Below are positions 25,116 to 35,147 of a stretch of DNA of 64,000 nt, one piece after another. The first letter of the stretch is position 1, and each line of letters opens with the position of its first letter. The position numbers were made by a program, and so were the translations under genes. Source of the stretch: Pachyseris speciosa (Eukaryota; Cnidaria; Anthozoa; Scleractinia; Pachyseridae); the NCBI GenBank assembly GCA_016490735.1, contig JAEMWC010000364.1:85001-149000 (forward strand). The letters are read 5' to 3'. The notes beneath the pieces were generated by a model that saw only the letters and a program-made list of their open reading frames with translations, did no database searches and was not told the DNA's origin.

Positions 25116-25329
25116 TCACGCAAAATAAGGTCGTTCACGGATCACGTTTAATTTAAGTCTTCGTTAACGTGTCACGCTTAATTCAAAAACCGCTTTCACG
25201 CTCACGTGAAAATGGACTTGACATGGTCAATCACGAATCACGAATAAATAAAAGTTAAATCACGTTTCACGAGGAAAAAAAAGGCTCAATCACGTTTCAC
25301 GAAAAAAGTATAGGGGACCCTCTATCCAC

Positions 25330-26200
25330 TAAAAAATTGCTTCAACGACAATCTGATGTGTTCGATGGTCGGCTTGGAACCCTGTCTGGTTAAGTGCATT
25401 TAGAAGTGGACAGCAACGTTCAACCACCTCGAATAGTCCCCACATCCTTGACGAACAAATTGAAAGACGAGCTGATTAGTTACGGTGAACGAGGAGTCCT
25501 TGCAATAGGGGAAGACTAACACCTTGGGTTAGCAGTTTAGCAGTCGCTAGAAAGAAGTTAGGGTGCACTGAGAATATGCATTGATCCACGACCGCTGGAC
25601 AAGGCTCTCAAGAGGGAAACCTACCTTCCTGAACTGTCTCAGACAGAGGTTTTCTTCACCGTAGATTTACCTTCAAGAGAATGGCACTGCGTCTTTAACT
25701 CGTACGAGTTGAGCCTGCTGACAACATCTGCAACGCCATTTGGACGTGATACTGTTGGTGTCGTCTGCCATTTGATTTATCAACGTTAACCGAGATTTTT
25801 GGGAGGAGAGTTAACCAAGCCCTGAACGGTTTAACCGGAGTACTCGCTGTAGCGATGACATCTTAGTCTACGGCATTGGAAACACTAAAGATGAGACGAC
25901 CGTGGACCACAGCAGAAATCTCGAAGGGTTTTTAGAGGAGTTCCGTGAACGTATTATTGCCCTTAGCAAGAACAAGTCAAAGCTTAGACGCAAAGACCTC
26001 TCCTTTTTGTCTTTACCAGAAACGACGTGAAGATGGATACAGAAAAAAAAGGAAAAGCTGCCCAGTAAATGCCGAAGCATGAGGATGCTGAGGGCATGCA
26101 GCGATTAAACGGATTCGTAAAGCATGAATGACCTTGAGAATTTTCTGCCTGGATTAGCAGATCTCCGTCGATTATTCGTGAACAATGATCACTTCAGGAA
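25330..26200 (+). pseudogene. Heavily decayed Gypsy-type pol fragment
   Basis: Translating plus frames piecemeal gives recognisable but interrupted pieces of a Gypsy reverse transcriptase: an IDPRPL-like word followed by ALKRETYLPE, VFFTVDL, a TTSATPFGR stretch, then the catalytic region ADDILVYG at about 25.85 kb followed by NLEGFLEEFRERII. A later piece reads INGFVKH-like and FLPGLADLRRLF. The frame changes many times and stops are frequent, so this is an old fossil. The Polinton starts about 50 bp beyond the last recognisable piece. Confidence 0.6.
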
Positions 26201-26251
26201 CTTTACTTTTGCTGGTTTGTCCGGCTCAACGTCTAGGAATAGATTGACTGA

Positions 26252-26795
26252 ACACACAGATGATGTGATAGTTCTGGCGCAGCTCGACACAATAAGAAGT
26301 ATTTCCCACTTTAAAGCATTTTTTTCGTATGTCCATGTGGACAAGCCCACATGAACATACAAAAAAAATGCTTAAAAGTGGAAAATACTTCTTATTGTGT
26401 CTCGTTGCGCTAGAACGTATCATATCATCTGCGTGTGTCCCCTTCTTAAGTGAAGCAAGTTTTCATTCTTCCACAAGACCCACATCGATCCTTTACATAT
26501 TCTGTTCCATTTTTCGCAACCATGTACTCAATGGTCTCCTCGACATTCGGAGTATGTTTCTTCTCCTTCAACCAGTAAAGATCTTTCATCATCTATCCAT
26601 GAAATGTTTTTATCTTTAAATAGTGCGCCAGCTACACCGATAAAGTGCGCCAAAGTTTAGGCCTATTAAAAAAAAAGGGAGCACAGGTTACACAAAGGAA
26701 TGGCCGCAGCTGGCATGCAGGAAGAAGTTCTAAACGAGCCCTACGGCCCTGCTGCCCCGGCGGGGGAAAATAATGCCCCGCCCGCCCAAGCCGAG
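26252..26795. repeat. Polinton left terminal inverted repeat, palindromic tip
   Basis: Matches 41500-42038 in inverted orientation, diverging after GCCCAAGCCGAG. The outermost ~187 bases (26252-26438) are an imperfect palindrome: ACACAGATGATGTGATAG... on one side and ...ATCATCTGCGTGTGT on the other, folding at about 26345 around GTGGACAAGCCCAC. The inner TIR contains a start codon and a short Ala/Pro-rich peptide (26702-26815) that mirrors the N-terminus of the polymerase gene at the other end. Confidence 0.92.
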
Positions 26796-26805
26796 TCTGA
26801 TATTG

Positions 26806-27010
26806 GAGGCTGATCGAGAAACGTCCACCCGAGCTTCGTGAGAGAATTCTTAAGTATCACATTGCCATAGAAATAAGAGACCGAAAATCTCTTGGTTGGG
26901 ATAAAGTTCATAAAAAAATTGAATTATTTTATAATTTTAGAAATTTTGATTTTTTTTTAGTATTCATATTTGTGGCAAATGTAAGAATAAAATAGGAGGA
27001 CCTTTTATAA
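26806..27010 (+). pseudogene. Small REKILK/GWDKVH-type protein, fragment 1
   Basis: Directly inside the left TIR, a plus-strand stretch reads LIEKRPPELREKILKYHIAI then RDRKSLGWDKVH, followed after frame changes by a CGKCKNK-like Cys pair. Two similar pieces lie at 27.2 and 28.3 kb, so this is a small repeated gene family of the element. I do not recognise its function; the Cys pair hints at a zinc-binding end. Confidence 0.45.
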
Positions 27011-27204
27011 TATGCAATTGGATTAATGAAAGGCGTAATAAACAACAAATGCTCATTAAAATGGTACAAATGTTGTTTAAATATTGTTTCATTTATGAAA
27101 TATTATATTAAGTGGTATTTTGCTTGTCTTTGTTTAAAACCTTTAAAACAGAAAGCCTTAAAACAACATTTTCATACATTTAATAGCTTTGAAACATATA
27201 ATCA

Positions 27205-27330
27205 TGGCCACGGTGCAAGCAATTGGCCCTATTTTTTATTGAGGAGCTGATTCAAAAACTACCCACAGAGCATCGCGAAAAAATTCTCAAAGAGCTCGTT
27301 TCTATAAAAACTAGAAATAGTTTTCACTAA
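27205..27330 (+). pseudogene. Small REKILK-type protein, fragment 2
   Basis: A start codon at 27205 opens MATVQAIGPIFY. After a frameshift comes ELIQKLPTEHREKILKELVS followed by IKTRN, clearly related to fragment 1 (LIEKRPPELREKILK). It ends within 40 codons. Function unknown. Confidence 0.4.
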
Positions 27331-28261
27331 AGATGCCCCTGTATTTTAATTTTTGAGTAGTTGTGTGGCTGTAAATATTAAAATACTGAAGAAATTGCTG
27401 CTCATTTCTGCATTGTTGTTAGGGAAATAAAGCAGTTCTGTAAATTTCATGTGGAAGAAGTATATTTCTCCAGTACATCAATGGCAGAAGCAATATTTGA
27501 TTTAGTGTCATTGTTCACGGCAACAATTGAGGTTTAGATGGTTGTTTGCGCGGATTTCGCCGGGTTTGTTTACGTATAGATCAAGTAATACCAAATTCCA
27601 TGAATTGAGATACATAGAAAAACAGACAATAAGCTTTCCTGAATAAAAAATATTTAGATGGGCCTGAGTTTATGCCTGAAAAGTAAACGCGTTGAATGTA
27701 ATTTTTTCCTCGAGTTAATCTTCGCGAAGACGAAGCAAGCGAATACGAGGACAATTTACTTGAATGGAACTGAGCATGTTTTTCGCAAATTTCGCTGGAA
27801 GTTGCTTGGAATACAAAAAAATCGGTGAATTAAATATAAAGTACGGTATAAATTCACATTCAAACTTGTACTTTTTTGAAAGATAGACTCCCAGAAGCGC
27901 TCAAACATTTCGGAAAAGGTCTATTATTCTTGTGACGATTCGCAGTGAAAGCACATGTCTCTTCGCCACCATTTGCCCTCGAAGAGGGATTTCTTCGCTA
28001 TTAACTAACCGATTTCCATTGTTTAAGCTGTCGAGTGTTCCGTGGATCTTGTTATTTTGATTTACAGTTTTAAAAAGCTGTCTTTTCCTTCTGAGAACGA
28101 CATACTCGGCTGCTAGCAGCCATTTTGATGTGAAAGCAAGAATGTTACCCGGCACAACCTTGCGCGCCTAGTTTCATCAAATCGGGAACGCTTCCCATAC
28201 CACAAACACATTTCTTACATTTCTTACATTTTTTAAATTCCTTGTATATATTTACGCGGGG
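27331..28261. other. Polinton left arm, no gene recognised
   Basis: About 900 bases of AT-rich DNA within the element. A minus-strand frame (27901-28155) has no recognisable features. The region may hold decayed cargo. Confidence 0.35.
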
Positions 28262-28425
28262 ATTCCTAGAGTGCCTCCTCGGGTTCTGGCCTCTGGACCA
28301 AACCTTGCGGGGGCAATAAGAGAGCGAAATGCTCCGGGATGGGATGTGGTTAATCAAGCTATTCGTGAAGCCCCTTTGTGCGATAAAAGAGAACGAATTA
28401 CAAGAATATTAGTTTCAAGTAAATA
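28262..28425 (+). pseudogene. Small GWDVVN/APLCDKRE-type protein, fragment 3
   Basis: A plus frame reads AGAIRERNAPGWDVVN then QAIREAPLCDKRERITRILV and stops. It continues the pattern of fragments 1 and 2 (RxRKxLGWDKVH), covering the middle of the same small protein. It lacks the start and the Cys-rich end. Confidence 0.45.
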
Positions 28426-29070
28426 AAAAGCCTTTTGTTGACGAGCCAATCATAACGCGTACTCAAATTCTGGTACAGAACAAGGAATTTGGCGCTGCTT
28501 CGCAGACGGTACTAACCGGGGTTAGTTAACGTCTGCGACGCAGGCTAAGTTCTGAGAGCCTTCAAAATATTTTTGTTTCGGGTATGTGCCTGGCGGAAGT
28601 GCCGGTTCAACCTCAAGCCGGAGGGTGAAAAAACTCCAATAAGGAGTCTGATAGTGCTCAAAAGATCGGTGTTGTGGTGTGCTTGGCTCCAGAGGGAGTC
28701 TGATAGTGTTCAAAAGAGCTGTGTGGTGGTGGGAAAAATGGAGCGCTCCAAAAACAAAAATAAACAAACAAAAAACAAAACCTCTCATGAGGGACAGGTA
28801 GGAAAAGAAATTGAAAATTGAGTCCTTCATGAGAGGTCTGGTGACCAACAGTTTTGCCATTTTTTCTGAATCTTTTATTGCTTTACCAAATTCAAAGGTA
28901 ATTTGTCTAACCTATTTTTGCCAAACAGGCATTGAAAGCTCTAAAAAAACAGCCAATAGCAAGGAACAAAGTAATCATTTTGTTCCAGAAGATGATTTTT
29001 ATTTAGTCATCAGCCCGTTTATTCAATTTACGTTTATCAAGAAACTCAGATAAAATTTCACGTTTTCTCC
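28426..29070. other. Polinton left arm, spacer with short direct repeats
   Basis: No gene is supported. AGTCTGATAGTG(C/T)TCAAAAGA occurs twice 57 bases apart (about 28646 and 28703), and CTCATGAG occurs twice around 28.78-28.84 kb in a partly inverted arrangement. A hairpin-like GTCTGCGACGCAGGC lies near 28.53 kb. Confidence 0.35.
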
Positions 29071-29071
29071 C

Positions 29072-29690
29072 TCAAATTTTAGTCCAAAGCTGCGCTGGTC
29101 GCTGCGAGCTTTTTTCTGAATTCCTCGCGAACCTCCTTCCTTATTTTTTCAAGATCTGGAGGTCCCGAATCGGGCTGTTTTTTTCGCGAAGCTTGCACGC
29201 AAGGCCGCTTTCATCTGGGCATAGCTCTTCATTTCATGTATTACGTGTTTAAACTCCGTGTCCAAAACCCGGTTATCATCGAGTGCATGGGAAACAAAGG
29301 CGTTGATTGTTTCATGCTTTGCTGTCAAAACGGTAGAAACCGCGCCGCACACACCCCCACAACACCGAGAGGAACGCTGGCCACGACTCCAACGCCCGTC
29401 AGTGCAGAGGCAACTGCTCCAGAAGACAGAGCCATTGTCATTTACACCAAGACCAGCAACAACATAGTTTAAGGCTTTTTGGGCCTTTTTGTACTTTTTC
29501 AGCACAAGCCTGTAGTGCTCAGCCTCATCGGAAATCTGTTTTTCAATTTTGCTGAGTTCAGTCAGCCGGAAAGTTTCGTTATTGGGAAGATTGGGATAGA
29601 GCTGTGTGTACTGCTTTGCCTCCCTTTCTGGTGACCAGACGCCACAGGGACAAATGGCAACACATTCTCGGACGGCATGGTGTAATTAGC
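29072..29690 (-). pseudogene. Polinton-associated hydrophobic/helical protein, frameshifted
   Basis: On the minus strand the N-terminal part reads FRLTELSKIEKQISDEAEHY then RLVLKKYKKAQKALNYVVAG. A Gly/Ala/Val-rich, membrane-like segment (SSGAVASALTGVGVVAS) follows in another frame, and a helical end with HETINAFVSHALDD, DTEFKHVIHEMKSYAQMK and a final REEFRKKLAATSAALD in yet another. At least three frame changes are needed, so it is broken. The layout (amphipathic helix, hydrophobic core, coiled-coil tail) suggests a membrane-associated or virion-internal protein. I recognise the type as recurring in cnidarian Polinton-like loci, but its role is unknown. Confidence 0.5.
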
Positions 29691-29705
29691 CGAAATTTTT
29701 TTTAT

Positions 29706-30374
29706 TTAATTTATCCACAACTCGAAGTAAAGCTTCTGTCCGCGAAAATCAAACAGCTTTCCATCTTCATCTTTGACTGAAAGCGTCACACTGTGCACAT
29801 GATCGCCCGTCGAAGCGGCTCGAAATGCCTGCTGTTTGGGCGCTCGATAGTTTATTTTTTCAAAAGCCTCTTCCAAGACGTCAAACTTGGCAAGTAGCTT
29901 TGTTTTTTCAGCATTCAACAAATTTTGGTCCCGGTCGACCAAGTCGCAGTACACAAAGAAGACACTGGGCACGTCGAACATTGAAATAAAGGCATCCATC
30001 TCAAGGCGCCAGGGGACGCCAAGAAAATCTTGCAAATTTGGGGTAAACTGACGTCCCTGGCTTTCAGGGTTTTTGATTACCACGGCGCCTGTGGGACTGT
30101 TTGCTTCGGCGATTACATTGGCACCGAGTTTTTGAAAAATGAAATTGAGGGTTTTTGCCAGACCTTTGGGGGTGTAATGCCCTGGAGGAAACCCTTGTCT
30201 GGAAATAGGGACTTAATGGTTATTTAACAACCAAATCATCCCAGAGTCTTTCAGATCGAGCCACGAATTGCAAAGAGAGCAGGAAATAAGTCCGACATAA
30301 TCGGCTCTCGGAATTGGCCGGTCTAAAAAGACGCTGCAAGAGTTTTCAGTCGTGACAATTGTGAGCACAACCAT
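29706..30374 (-). pseudogene. Candidate Polinton minor capsid (penton-like) protein
   Basis: The minus-strand start at 30374 opens MVVLTIVTTENS, with DRPIPRADYVGLISCSL soon after. The frame breaks near 30.23 kb and resumes as a 125-residue block (30083-29706) with FVYCDLVDRDQNLLN, LLAKFDVLEEAFEKINYRAP, VTLSVKDEDGKLFDFRG and a FELWIN end. The ~220-residue length and the beta-rich, short-strand look fit the single-jelly-roll minor capsid protein that Polintons carry next to their major capsid gene. That assignment is inferred from size, context and predicted strand content, not from a diagnostic motif. It diverges from the plus-strand gene at 30432. Confidence 0.5.
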
Positions 30375-30431
30375 CTTATTTCAAACCTCATATTAACATT
30401 CAATTTAAAATATTGCCATGTTTTCATAAAG

Positions 30432-31908
30432 ATGGTCAATCTCTTGCAGTGGTTGCGAACACCGGAGGCCAACCAAATCGCAGAAGCTGTTCAAAACAAG
30501 GCATGGGAGCCTTTTCTGGCAAAATACCCAAATGACGACGAGAGCAAATTTGTCGCCAACGTTGATTTCACTGCGGACCACACCACAACAGCAGAAATTT
30601 ATTTCAAAGCGGGGCCAGATTATCTGAAAAGCGTCTTCGGTTCAGACAGCAAATATTGGCCTCAAGCAATGAAACAGGCTCTGGTATTAAATGCTTCAAG
30701 AGCTGCCCCTGGGGTGAATGCTCCTGGAGCAAAATACAAAGGTGGGTTTCCATTCCAGCTTTCCTCCGTTTCCGGGCGTCCGCCGCAGGCAATCCCAGCG
30801 GTTAATTTTTCATTCAATCGCACATCGGTGAGAACCTGAACAATTTGCAAAAAATTTACATTACACCCACAGACTTTTTCACCACGCAGTACAGACAGAT
30901 TTTCAAAAACACAAAGATTACATTCAGAACATCGAAAGTTGCGAGGAAATGGCTTGGCGGGCCACACATGGGATTTTGGCCCCAACAACTTAACTTTGCG
31001 CTTTGGTGCGCAACAACAGGCTGCGGCATTTCGAGGGAGATTTTGACCGGCCCCGTTTTGGGTAATGCTCCAGGAGCAAACCAGCTCCGCTCCTTTTATC
31101 TCTTTCATGTTTATTTCACAACAAGGCGAATTCTTTTCGAGATGGGTGGAATTCAGAGCGTGAGCTCTCTGCCGAACGGCCCCACTTTTAACCAAAAAGA
31201 CAACAAATATGACGTGGCTTCATTCAGAAGGCTTTGCGCAGAATTCGGTGTCGATCCGTGCTCAGACTTTCGTTTCAACCATGGCCAAAACCACGGCCTC
31301 GGCTACGTTTTCATTCTCTATGACGATGGAGACTTTGCTCAAAAGCTCTGGCAGTATCCGACCCCCCTTTCCAACCCATCCAACCAAGGATTTGCAGACG
31401 AGGGAGGCACAGACGATGCTGGCAACAAGCTTGATTTCATCAGAAACGACCAGAGCGCGGACAAACAGTTTGAGTATTTTGTGACTGATGCCGCGCACGG
31501 GCTCACCCAGGCCGGCCTGGCTCGTCTGAACCAGTCAATCGAAGCCTTTGTGTACTGCATTCTTGGTGCGCAGGTAAACGTCAGAAGCAGCAAACTTGGA
31601 AACGGCGGGCGAGCCAAGGAGGCGCAAAGAGAATTCCTTGTTCTTCCTGGAGGACGAGATCAGAACACCAGACATTTCAAAGAGTGTCCAGCGTTATCAG
31701 CTGGCGGTGGACGAGGCAAAGGTTCGTTTGGACCTTGCAGTGGCGCCGGGGGCCTGGCTGATGCCGTCGCGGATAGTTCTGAACACAGGAAACGTGGTGG
31801 GCTACAACAACAAGCTCAAGCAAGCAGAGCAGGGAATGAAACTCGGCGTAAACAATGATGTTAACCAGGCCACAAAAATATCGGCCCTTTACCTGATGGC
31901 GGGCGGGG
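30432..31908 (+). pseudogene. Large uncharacterised Polinton protein (~490 codons), frameshifted
   Basis: The first frame (30432-30839) opens MVNLLQWLRTPEANQIAEAV and contains YWPQAMKQALVLNASRAAPG. The second (from 30845) contains PTDFFTTQYRQIFKNTKITF, GFWPQQLNFALWCATTGCGI, SFYLFHVYFTTRRILFEMGG, DFRFNHGQNHGLGYVFI and LNQSIEAFVYCILGAQVN. A third frame from about 31640 carries DISKSVQRYQLAVDEAKV and RIVLNTGNVVGYNNKLKQ. Two junctions change phase, and the C-terminus is lost where the opposing gene begins. The continuous similarity of style across frames suggests one gene. Function is unknown; its position beside the capsid genes suggests a virion component. It is not a recognised enzyme. Confidence 0.6.
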
Positions 31909-32792
31909 CTTTCGAAGATTTGGTAATGGCGCGAATTAAAGTGCTAACGATAGCACCAATCGTGACGCCGGCCGCGAGAACGATTGCTGTCACGGTCACA
32001 CCTTATTTTTTGAAAATCTCTTTGATTCTCTCACGAAGCGGAAGCGCCCCTTCTTTTTCCGCAATCTGCGTTTGCAAACGCGCGAGATCCCCGGTTCTTT
32101 CAGCCACTCTTTCTTCCGCAGCTTGTTTTTCAGATGGTGAAGCGTCTGGATCATCGATTATTGCCCGATCGTGCTCGATTTTTTCTCGAAGCTCAGCTTC
32201 TTGTTCGTTCAAGTCATCGAGGGGTTTTGTTTCGTTGAGCCTTTTTTCCAAAGCGTTTCTTTTGCTTTCTTTCTCCGCAAGGCTTTCCCTGATTTGACGG
32301 ACCCGGGCTTTTTCTTTTGCTATTTGCCGTACTCGTTGCTTCGCCTATCGGCTCGATAGTTTTTGGCCTGTTGCTGCAGCTCACGCAATTTTGATTCATT
32401 TTCGATCAATCCTGGCTTGATCAATCCTGGCTTGGGTTCGTTCGATTCTTATTCTCAGATCTTCCGCTTCTTGAGCTGCTTTTTCTTTTTGCGCATTGAA
32501 CCATTCAGCCTATTGAAGTTGTTTGTCTGCTTTTTCTAGGCTCCGCCTGCCGAGTTCTCTTATTTTATTTATTTTATTTATAGGCTTCGCCATCTTCATT
32601 ATCTTGAGCAATCAAAGATTCAGCTTCTGGCTCAAGGTATTTTTTGAACTTGTCCGTGAATTTTTTGAGAAGGCCGCCTCCATCTTTTCTGAAAATTTTA
32701 GTCTCTCCACCTTTCGAACCACATGAGACAATTGTTGTCTCATTTTCCGGCTTTTTACTGAAACCAATTGCGCCCAATTTTGCGAAATTCAC
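31905..32792 (-). pseudogene. Coiled-coil protein with C-terminal hydrophobic segment
   Basis: The minus-strand N-terminal block (32792-32574) has GLLKKFTDKFKKYLEPEAES. The C-terminal block (32251-32003) is a charged coiled coil (LNEQEAELREKIEHDRAII, KQAAEERVAERTGDLARLQ) running into LRERIKEIFKK. After a stop replacing the next codon comes a hydrophobic GVTVTAIVLAAGVTIGAIV segment. The middle (32.25-32.57 kb) is out of frame, with more charged sequence. It is probably one ~290-residue membrane-anchored coiled-coil protein, now broken by a stop and frame changes. It converges on the large protein at 30.4-31.9 kb. Confidence 0.5.
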
Positions 32793-32921
32793 TCTGGAAA
32801 ACCTCTTTTATACGAACATTTTTGCTCTTTCAAGCAGAGCCGGTTTGTCCTCTTGATGAATAAAACCCACAAGTAAAGGAATGCCGCCACCAAAAGAGTT
32901 TTGAGTCTGCTGGTTATAAGC
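32793..32921. promoter_or_regulatory. Divergent intergenic region before the capsid gene
   Basis: This ~130-base gap separates the minus-strand coiled-coil gene from the plus-strand capsid gene. It should hold both promoters, inferred only from the divergent arrangement. TATACGAAC lies at 32810; no stronger promoter motif is evident. Confidence 0.3.
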
Positions 32922-34201
32922 ATGGCAGCTGTGCAAGCAAACCTTTGGCCAACACACCAAGAGAAAAATGCCGGCGTAATGAAAGCCGTGCGGGCAGTCA
33001 AGTGCATCACCCTTAATCCAAGGGAAGCCAGCCCAGGAGAAACGCTTTATGTTACAGTGCCCAAGCTGAATGTGCATGAAGTCCTCGTGCCCGGCTCGCT
33101 AGCGCTTGTTTTCAACATTGACCTGGCCGGAGGGCACGCCAACAACTTGCTCGTGCGAATCGTCACGCGCGCGCTGATCAACAAGCTGGTTGTGAAGTAC
33201 GCGGGCACCATATTGCAGGAAACAGTAGAATATGACGTCTTCAAGATCTGGAAAGACCTTTTCCTCTCACAGGAGGAGTGGGACAATATGCTGCTCGAGG
33301 GCATCCAGAGCGACGACCTCAACAGGATCCGCTCGGGGTCGGGGAACAAGAAAACTTCTGGAGTAGACTTGGAAAACAAGCTGGGAAAGGTTTTCGCGAA
33401 AAAGTACCGAATCAAGCTGGACCACCAGATCCTGACCCACCACGGAGTCTTCTACGGGAAAGCTCTTTACAACGAACTTGTGTTCGAGCTGACCCTTGCG
33501 GATGCAAAGCAGGTTGGGAGGGGTTCAGACACTACGAAACTTGTCTTACAAGCTGAAAAACATTCATCTCGAGTATGAGATGATCCGAAGTAAAACTCTG
33601 GCAGACGAAGCGGAAAGCTCTTATTCAGTGGGGAAAGAGTTTTTCTATGGCCACATTATGCGGGAAAGAATGGTTCCATCCAACAAAATCTCAGACGCCA
33701 TACTCAACATAAAAATCGCCCCACAGCGAAGATCCCTGAAAGGCCTTCTTCTCCTCTTCGTTGAGTCTTACACTGCGTGCGCAGGGGATTCAGAAAAATA
33801 CTTCAACCGTGACCTGACAAAAGTCAGCAGCACGGTGGACGGCGCGCCCAACATGGTTTTCAACAACGGGGTTGAAGGTAAGGACATTTGGGGTGAAGCC
33901 AGCCGTTTCTTTGGTGGGCCAAAAAAAATCGACCGGGCGGAGACACATGAGTGTATCGAAGTTTTATGACAACAGGTTTGGGCTGTTGATAGATTTGCGC
34001 TCCATGTTGGATCAAGCAATGCACGGCAGCGGCACGCGCCTCGTGAACAGCACAGACGGGGTTCAGCTTAAACTAGAGCGGGACACCGGCGGCTCGGGAA
34101 CTGTGAACTGCCACATCTTCGTGATCAGCGATGCGCAGTTCAACCTTCTTGTCCGCAATTGCAGTCTGTGCAATATTAATACACCAGCCCAGGTTGAATA
34201 A
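32922..34201 (+). pseudogene. Polinton major capsid protein (double-jelly-roll type), frameshifted
   Basis: The likely start is ATG 32922 (MAAVQANLWPTHQE), preferred over the upstream non-ATG extension. The N-terminal jelly-roll portion has LYVTVPKLNVHEVLVPGSLA, FNIDLAGGHANN, LVVKYAGTILQETVEYDVFK and LYNELVFELTLADA. After a frame change near 33.54 kb the frame reads LKNIHLEYEMIRS, EFFYGHIMRER, RRSLKGLLLLFVESYTACAG and GAPNMVFNNGVEGKDIW. After another near 33.95 kb it ends with RFGLLIDLRSMLDQAMHGSG, LVNSTDGVQLKLERDTGGSG and NCHIFVISDAQF. Total ~425 codons, typical for the Polinton capsid. The stop TAA overlaps the ATPase ATG (TAATG), so the two genes are tightly coupled. It would form the hexameric shell. 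Confidence 0.82.
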
Positions 34202-34781
34202 TGAACCCGGATAACATTCCGTTCAATGCTCTTGTTGTTGGCCTGACAAACTCAGGCAAAACAAGGTTCGTGGTGGACCAGCTCACGGGCCCTTTCCGCA
34301 GCAAGTTCGACTACATAGTGCTCATCTGCCCAACCTTCGCGCACAACAAGACCCTTTTCCAATTTGGCGAAAATGAACCGCGGGTGGATGTGATAATCTG
34401 CGAGCAATATGAGGTGGAACTTTGGACGAAGATCGTGACTTTTGTTTTTAAGGGACCAACACCCTCATAATCCTCGACGACTGCGCAGCGTCGAAAGAAG
34501 TCAATCTAGCCTTTTCCGCCCGGTACATCGGCATCAGCGTTTGGGTGCTGACCCAAAATTACACCAGCATCACAGCGTCATTTCTGGAGAACATCGCGGC
34601 GGTCGCTCTTTTTTACAACCCCTCGGCCAAGACCATGAAGGCCTTATTTGATGATTACGCTGGTGACCTGACCCAAGAGGAGTACAAAGGCCTGAGTTTA
34701 AAGCTGAAGGAGCGAAAGTTTTCTTTCCTTGTGTGCTCGTTTCGCCACCCCTTCGTGGTTGAGCTAAATTCCCGCTCTTAG
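34201..34781 (+). pseudogene. Polinton A32/FtsK-HerA-type packaging ATPase, frameshifted
   Basis: The frame starts at ATG 34201 (MNPDNIPFNALVVG). Walker A is GLTNSGKT at about residues 14-21, followed by VVDQLTGPFRSKFDYIVLIC. A one-base shift near 34.45 kb separates this from the Walker B strand LIILDDCAASKEV, read in the next frame, which continues with GISVWVLTQNYTSI (the glutamine-bearing motif of genome-packaging ATPases) and ends SFRHPFVVELNSRS. Total ~190 codons, matching the family. It would pump the element's DNA into capsids and follows the capsid gene with a 1-base overlap. The single frameshift makes this copy inactive unless it is a sequencing error. Confidence 0.87.
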
Positions 34782-34821
34782 GCGGGTGTCCGAATTAAAA
34801 AAACATCCCCAGTGGTAAACC

Positions 34822-35127
34822 ATGGAGTGGATCGAACACTACATCGCTAACAACAGCGATGAAGCTGGCTCAGTTGTGAGAAATTTAGCGCAAGCCTTTC
34901 GGGACCATGTGGCGGAAACTTTTTCTCATGATGGTGCGTCGGACGAAAACACTCTTCACATGCTCCAAGAGCCACATAAATTTACCAAATTTGTAAAAAT
35001 CATGTTAAGCTCAAAACTGTTGAAAAGCTTCAAAAAAAAATATGAGGATATTGATATAACAAAAGAAGATTGGTGGATAGCGTTTCATCACAAACATGCC
35101 ACCCCAAATCGAAAAAATAAAAGTTGA
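34822..35127 (+). CDS. Uncharacterised small Polinton protein (101 aa)
   Basis: An uninterrupted frame from ATG 34822 opens MEWIEHYIANNSDEAGSVV. It is acidic and helical in the middle, with AEEF-like charged stretches and KIMLSSKLLKSFKKKYEDID, then WWIAF and a basic tail. No known domain is visible. It lies between the ATPase and the next conserved gene on the same strand, so it is probably co-expressed with them. It is one of the few frames in the element with no lesion, though its short length makes that weak evidence. Confidence 0.45.
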   Translation: MEWIEHYIANNSDEAGSVVRNLAQAFRDHVAETFSHDGASDENTLHMLQEPHKFTKFVKIMLSSKLLKSFKKKYEDIDITKEDWWIAFHHKHATPNRKNKS

Positions 35128-35147
35128 AGTATAGGCTAACAATTCTG

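Larger units (their letters stand above)
23111..25322. mobile_element. 2.2 kb TIR element with nested insertions
   Basis: Both ends carry GAGGGTCCCCTATAC in inverted orientation (23111-23125 and 25308-25322), and each is flanked by TATCCA (23105-23110 and 25323-25328), consistent with a 6 bp target duplication. The subterminal DNA on both sides is crowded with TCACG/CGTGA words (23.15-23.27 kb and 25.1-25.3 kb), a common design for transposase binding sites. The interior holds a ~600 bp MITE and a LINE stub, so the element was older when these landed. No transposase frame is visible. The superfamily is not determined. Confidence 0.75.

Noticed and set aside
26702..26815. Short Ala/Pro-rich peptide in the left TIR as an independent gene
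   Set aside because: It is the inverted copy of the polymerase N-terminus carried by the TIR and stops within 40 codons.
28145..28860. Minus-strand frames at 28.15-28.36 and 28.5-28.86 kb
   Set aside because: The first overlaps the better-supported GWDVVN-type plus-strand fragment and the second spans direct repeats. Neither resembles a known protein.
29236..29472. Plus-strand frame antisense to the hydrophobic Polinton protein
   Set aside because: Shadow of the minus-strand gene, which has a coherent helical pattern.
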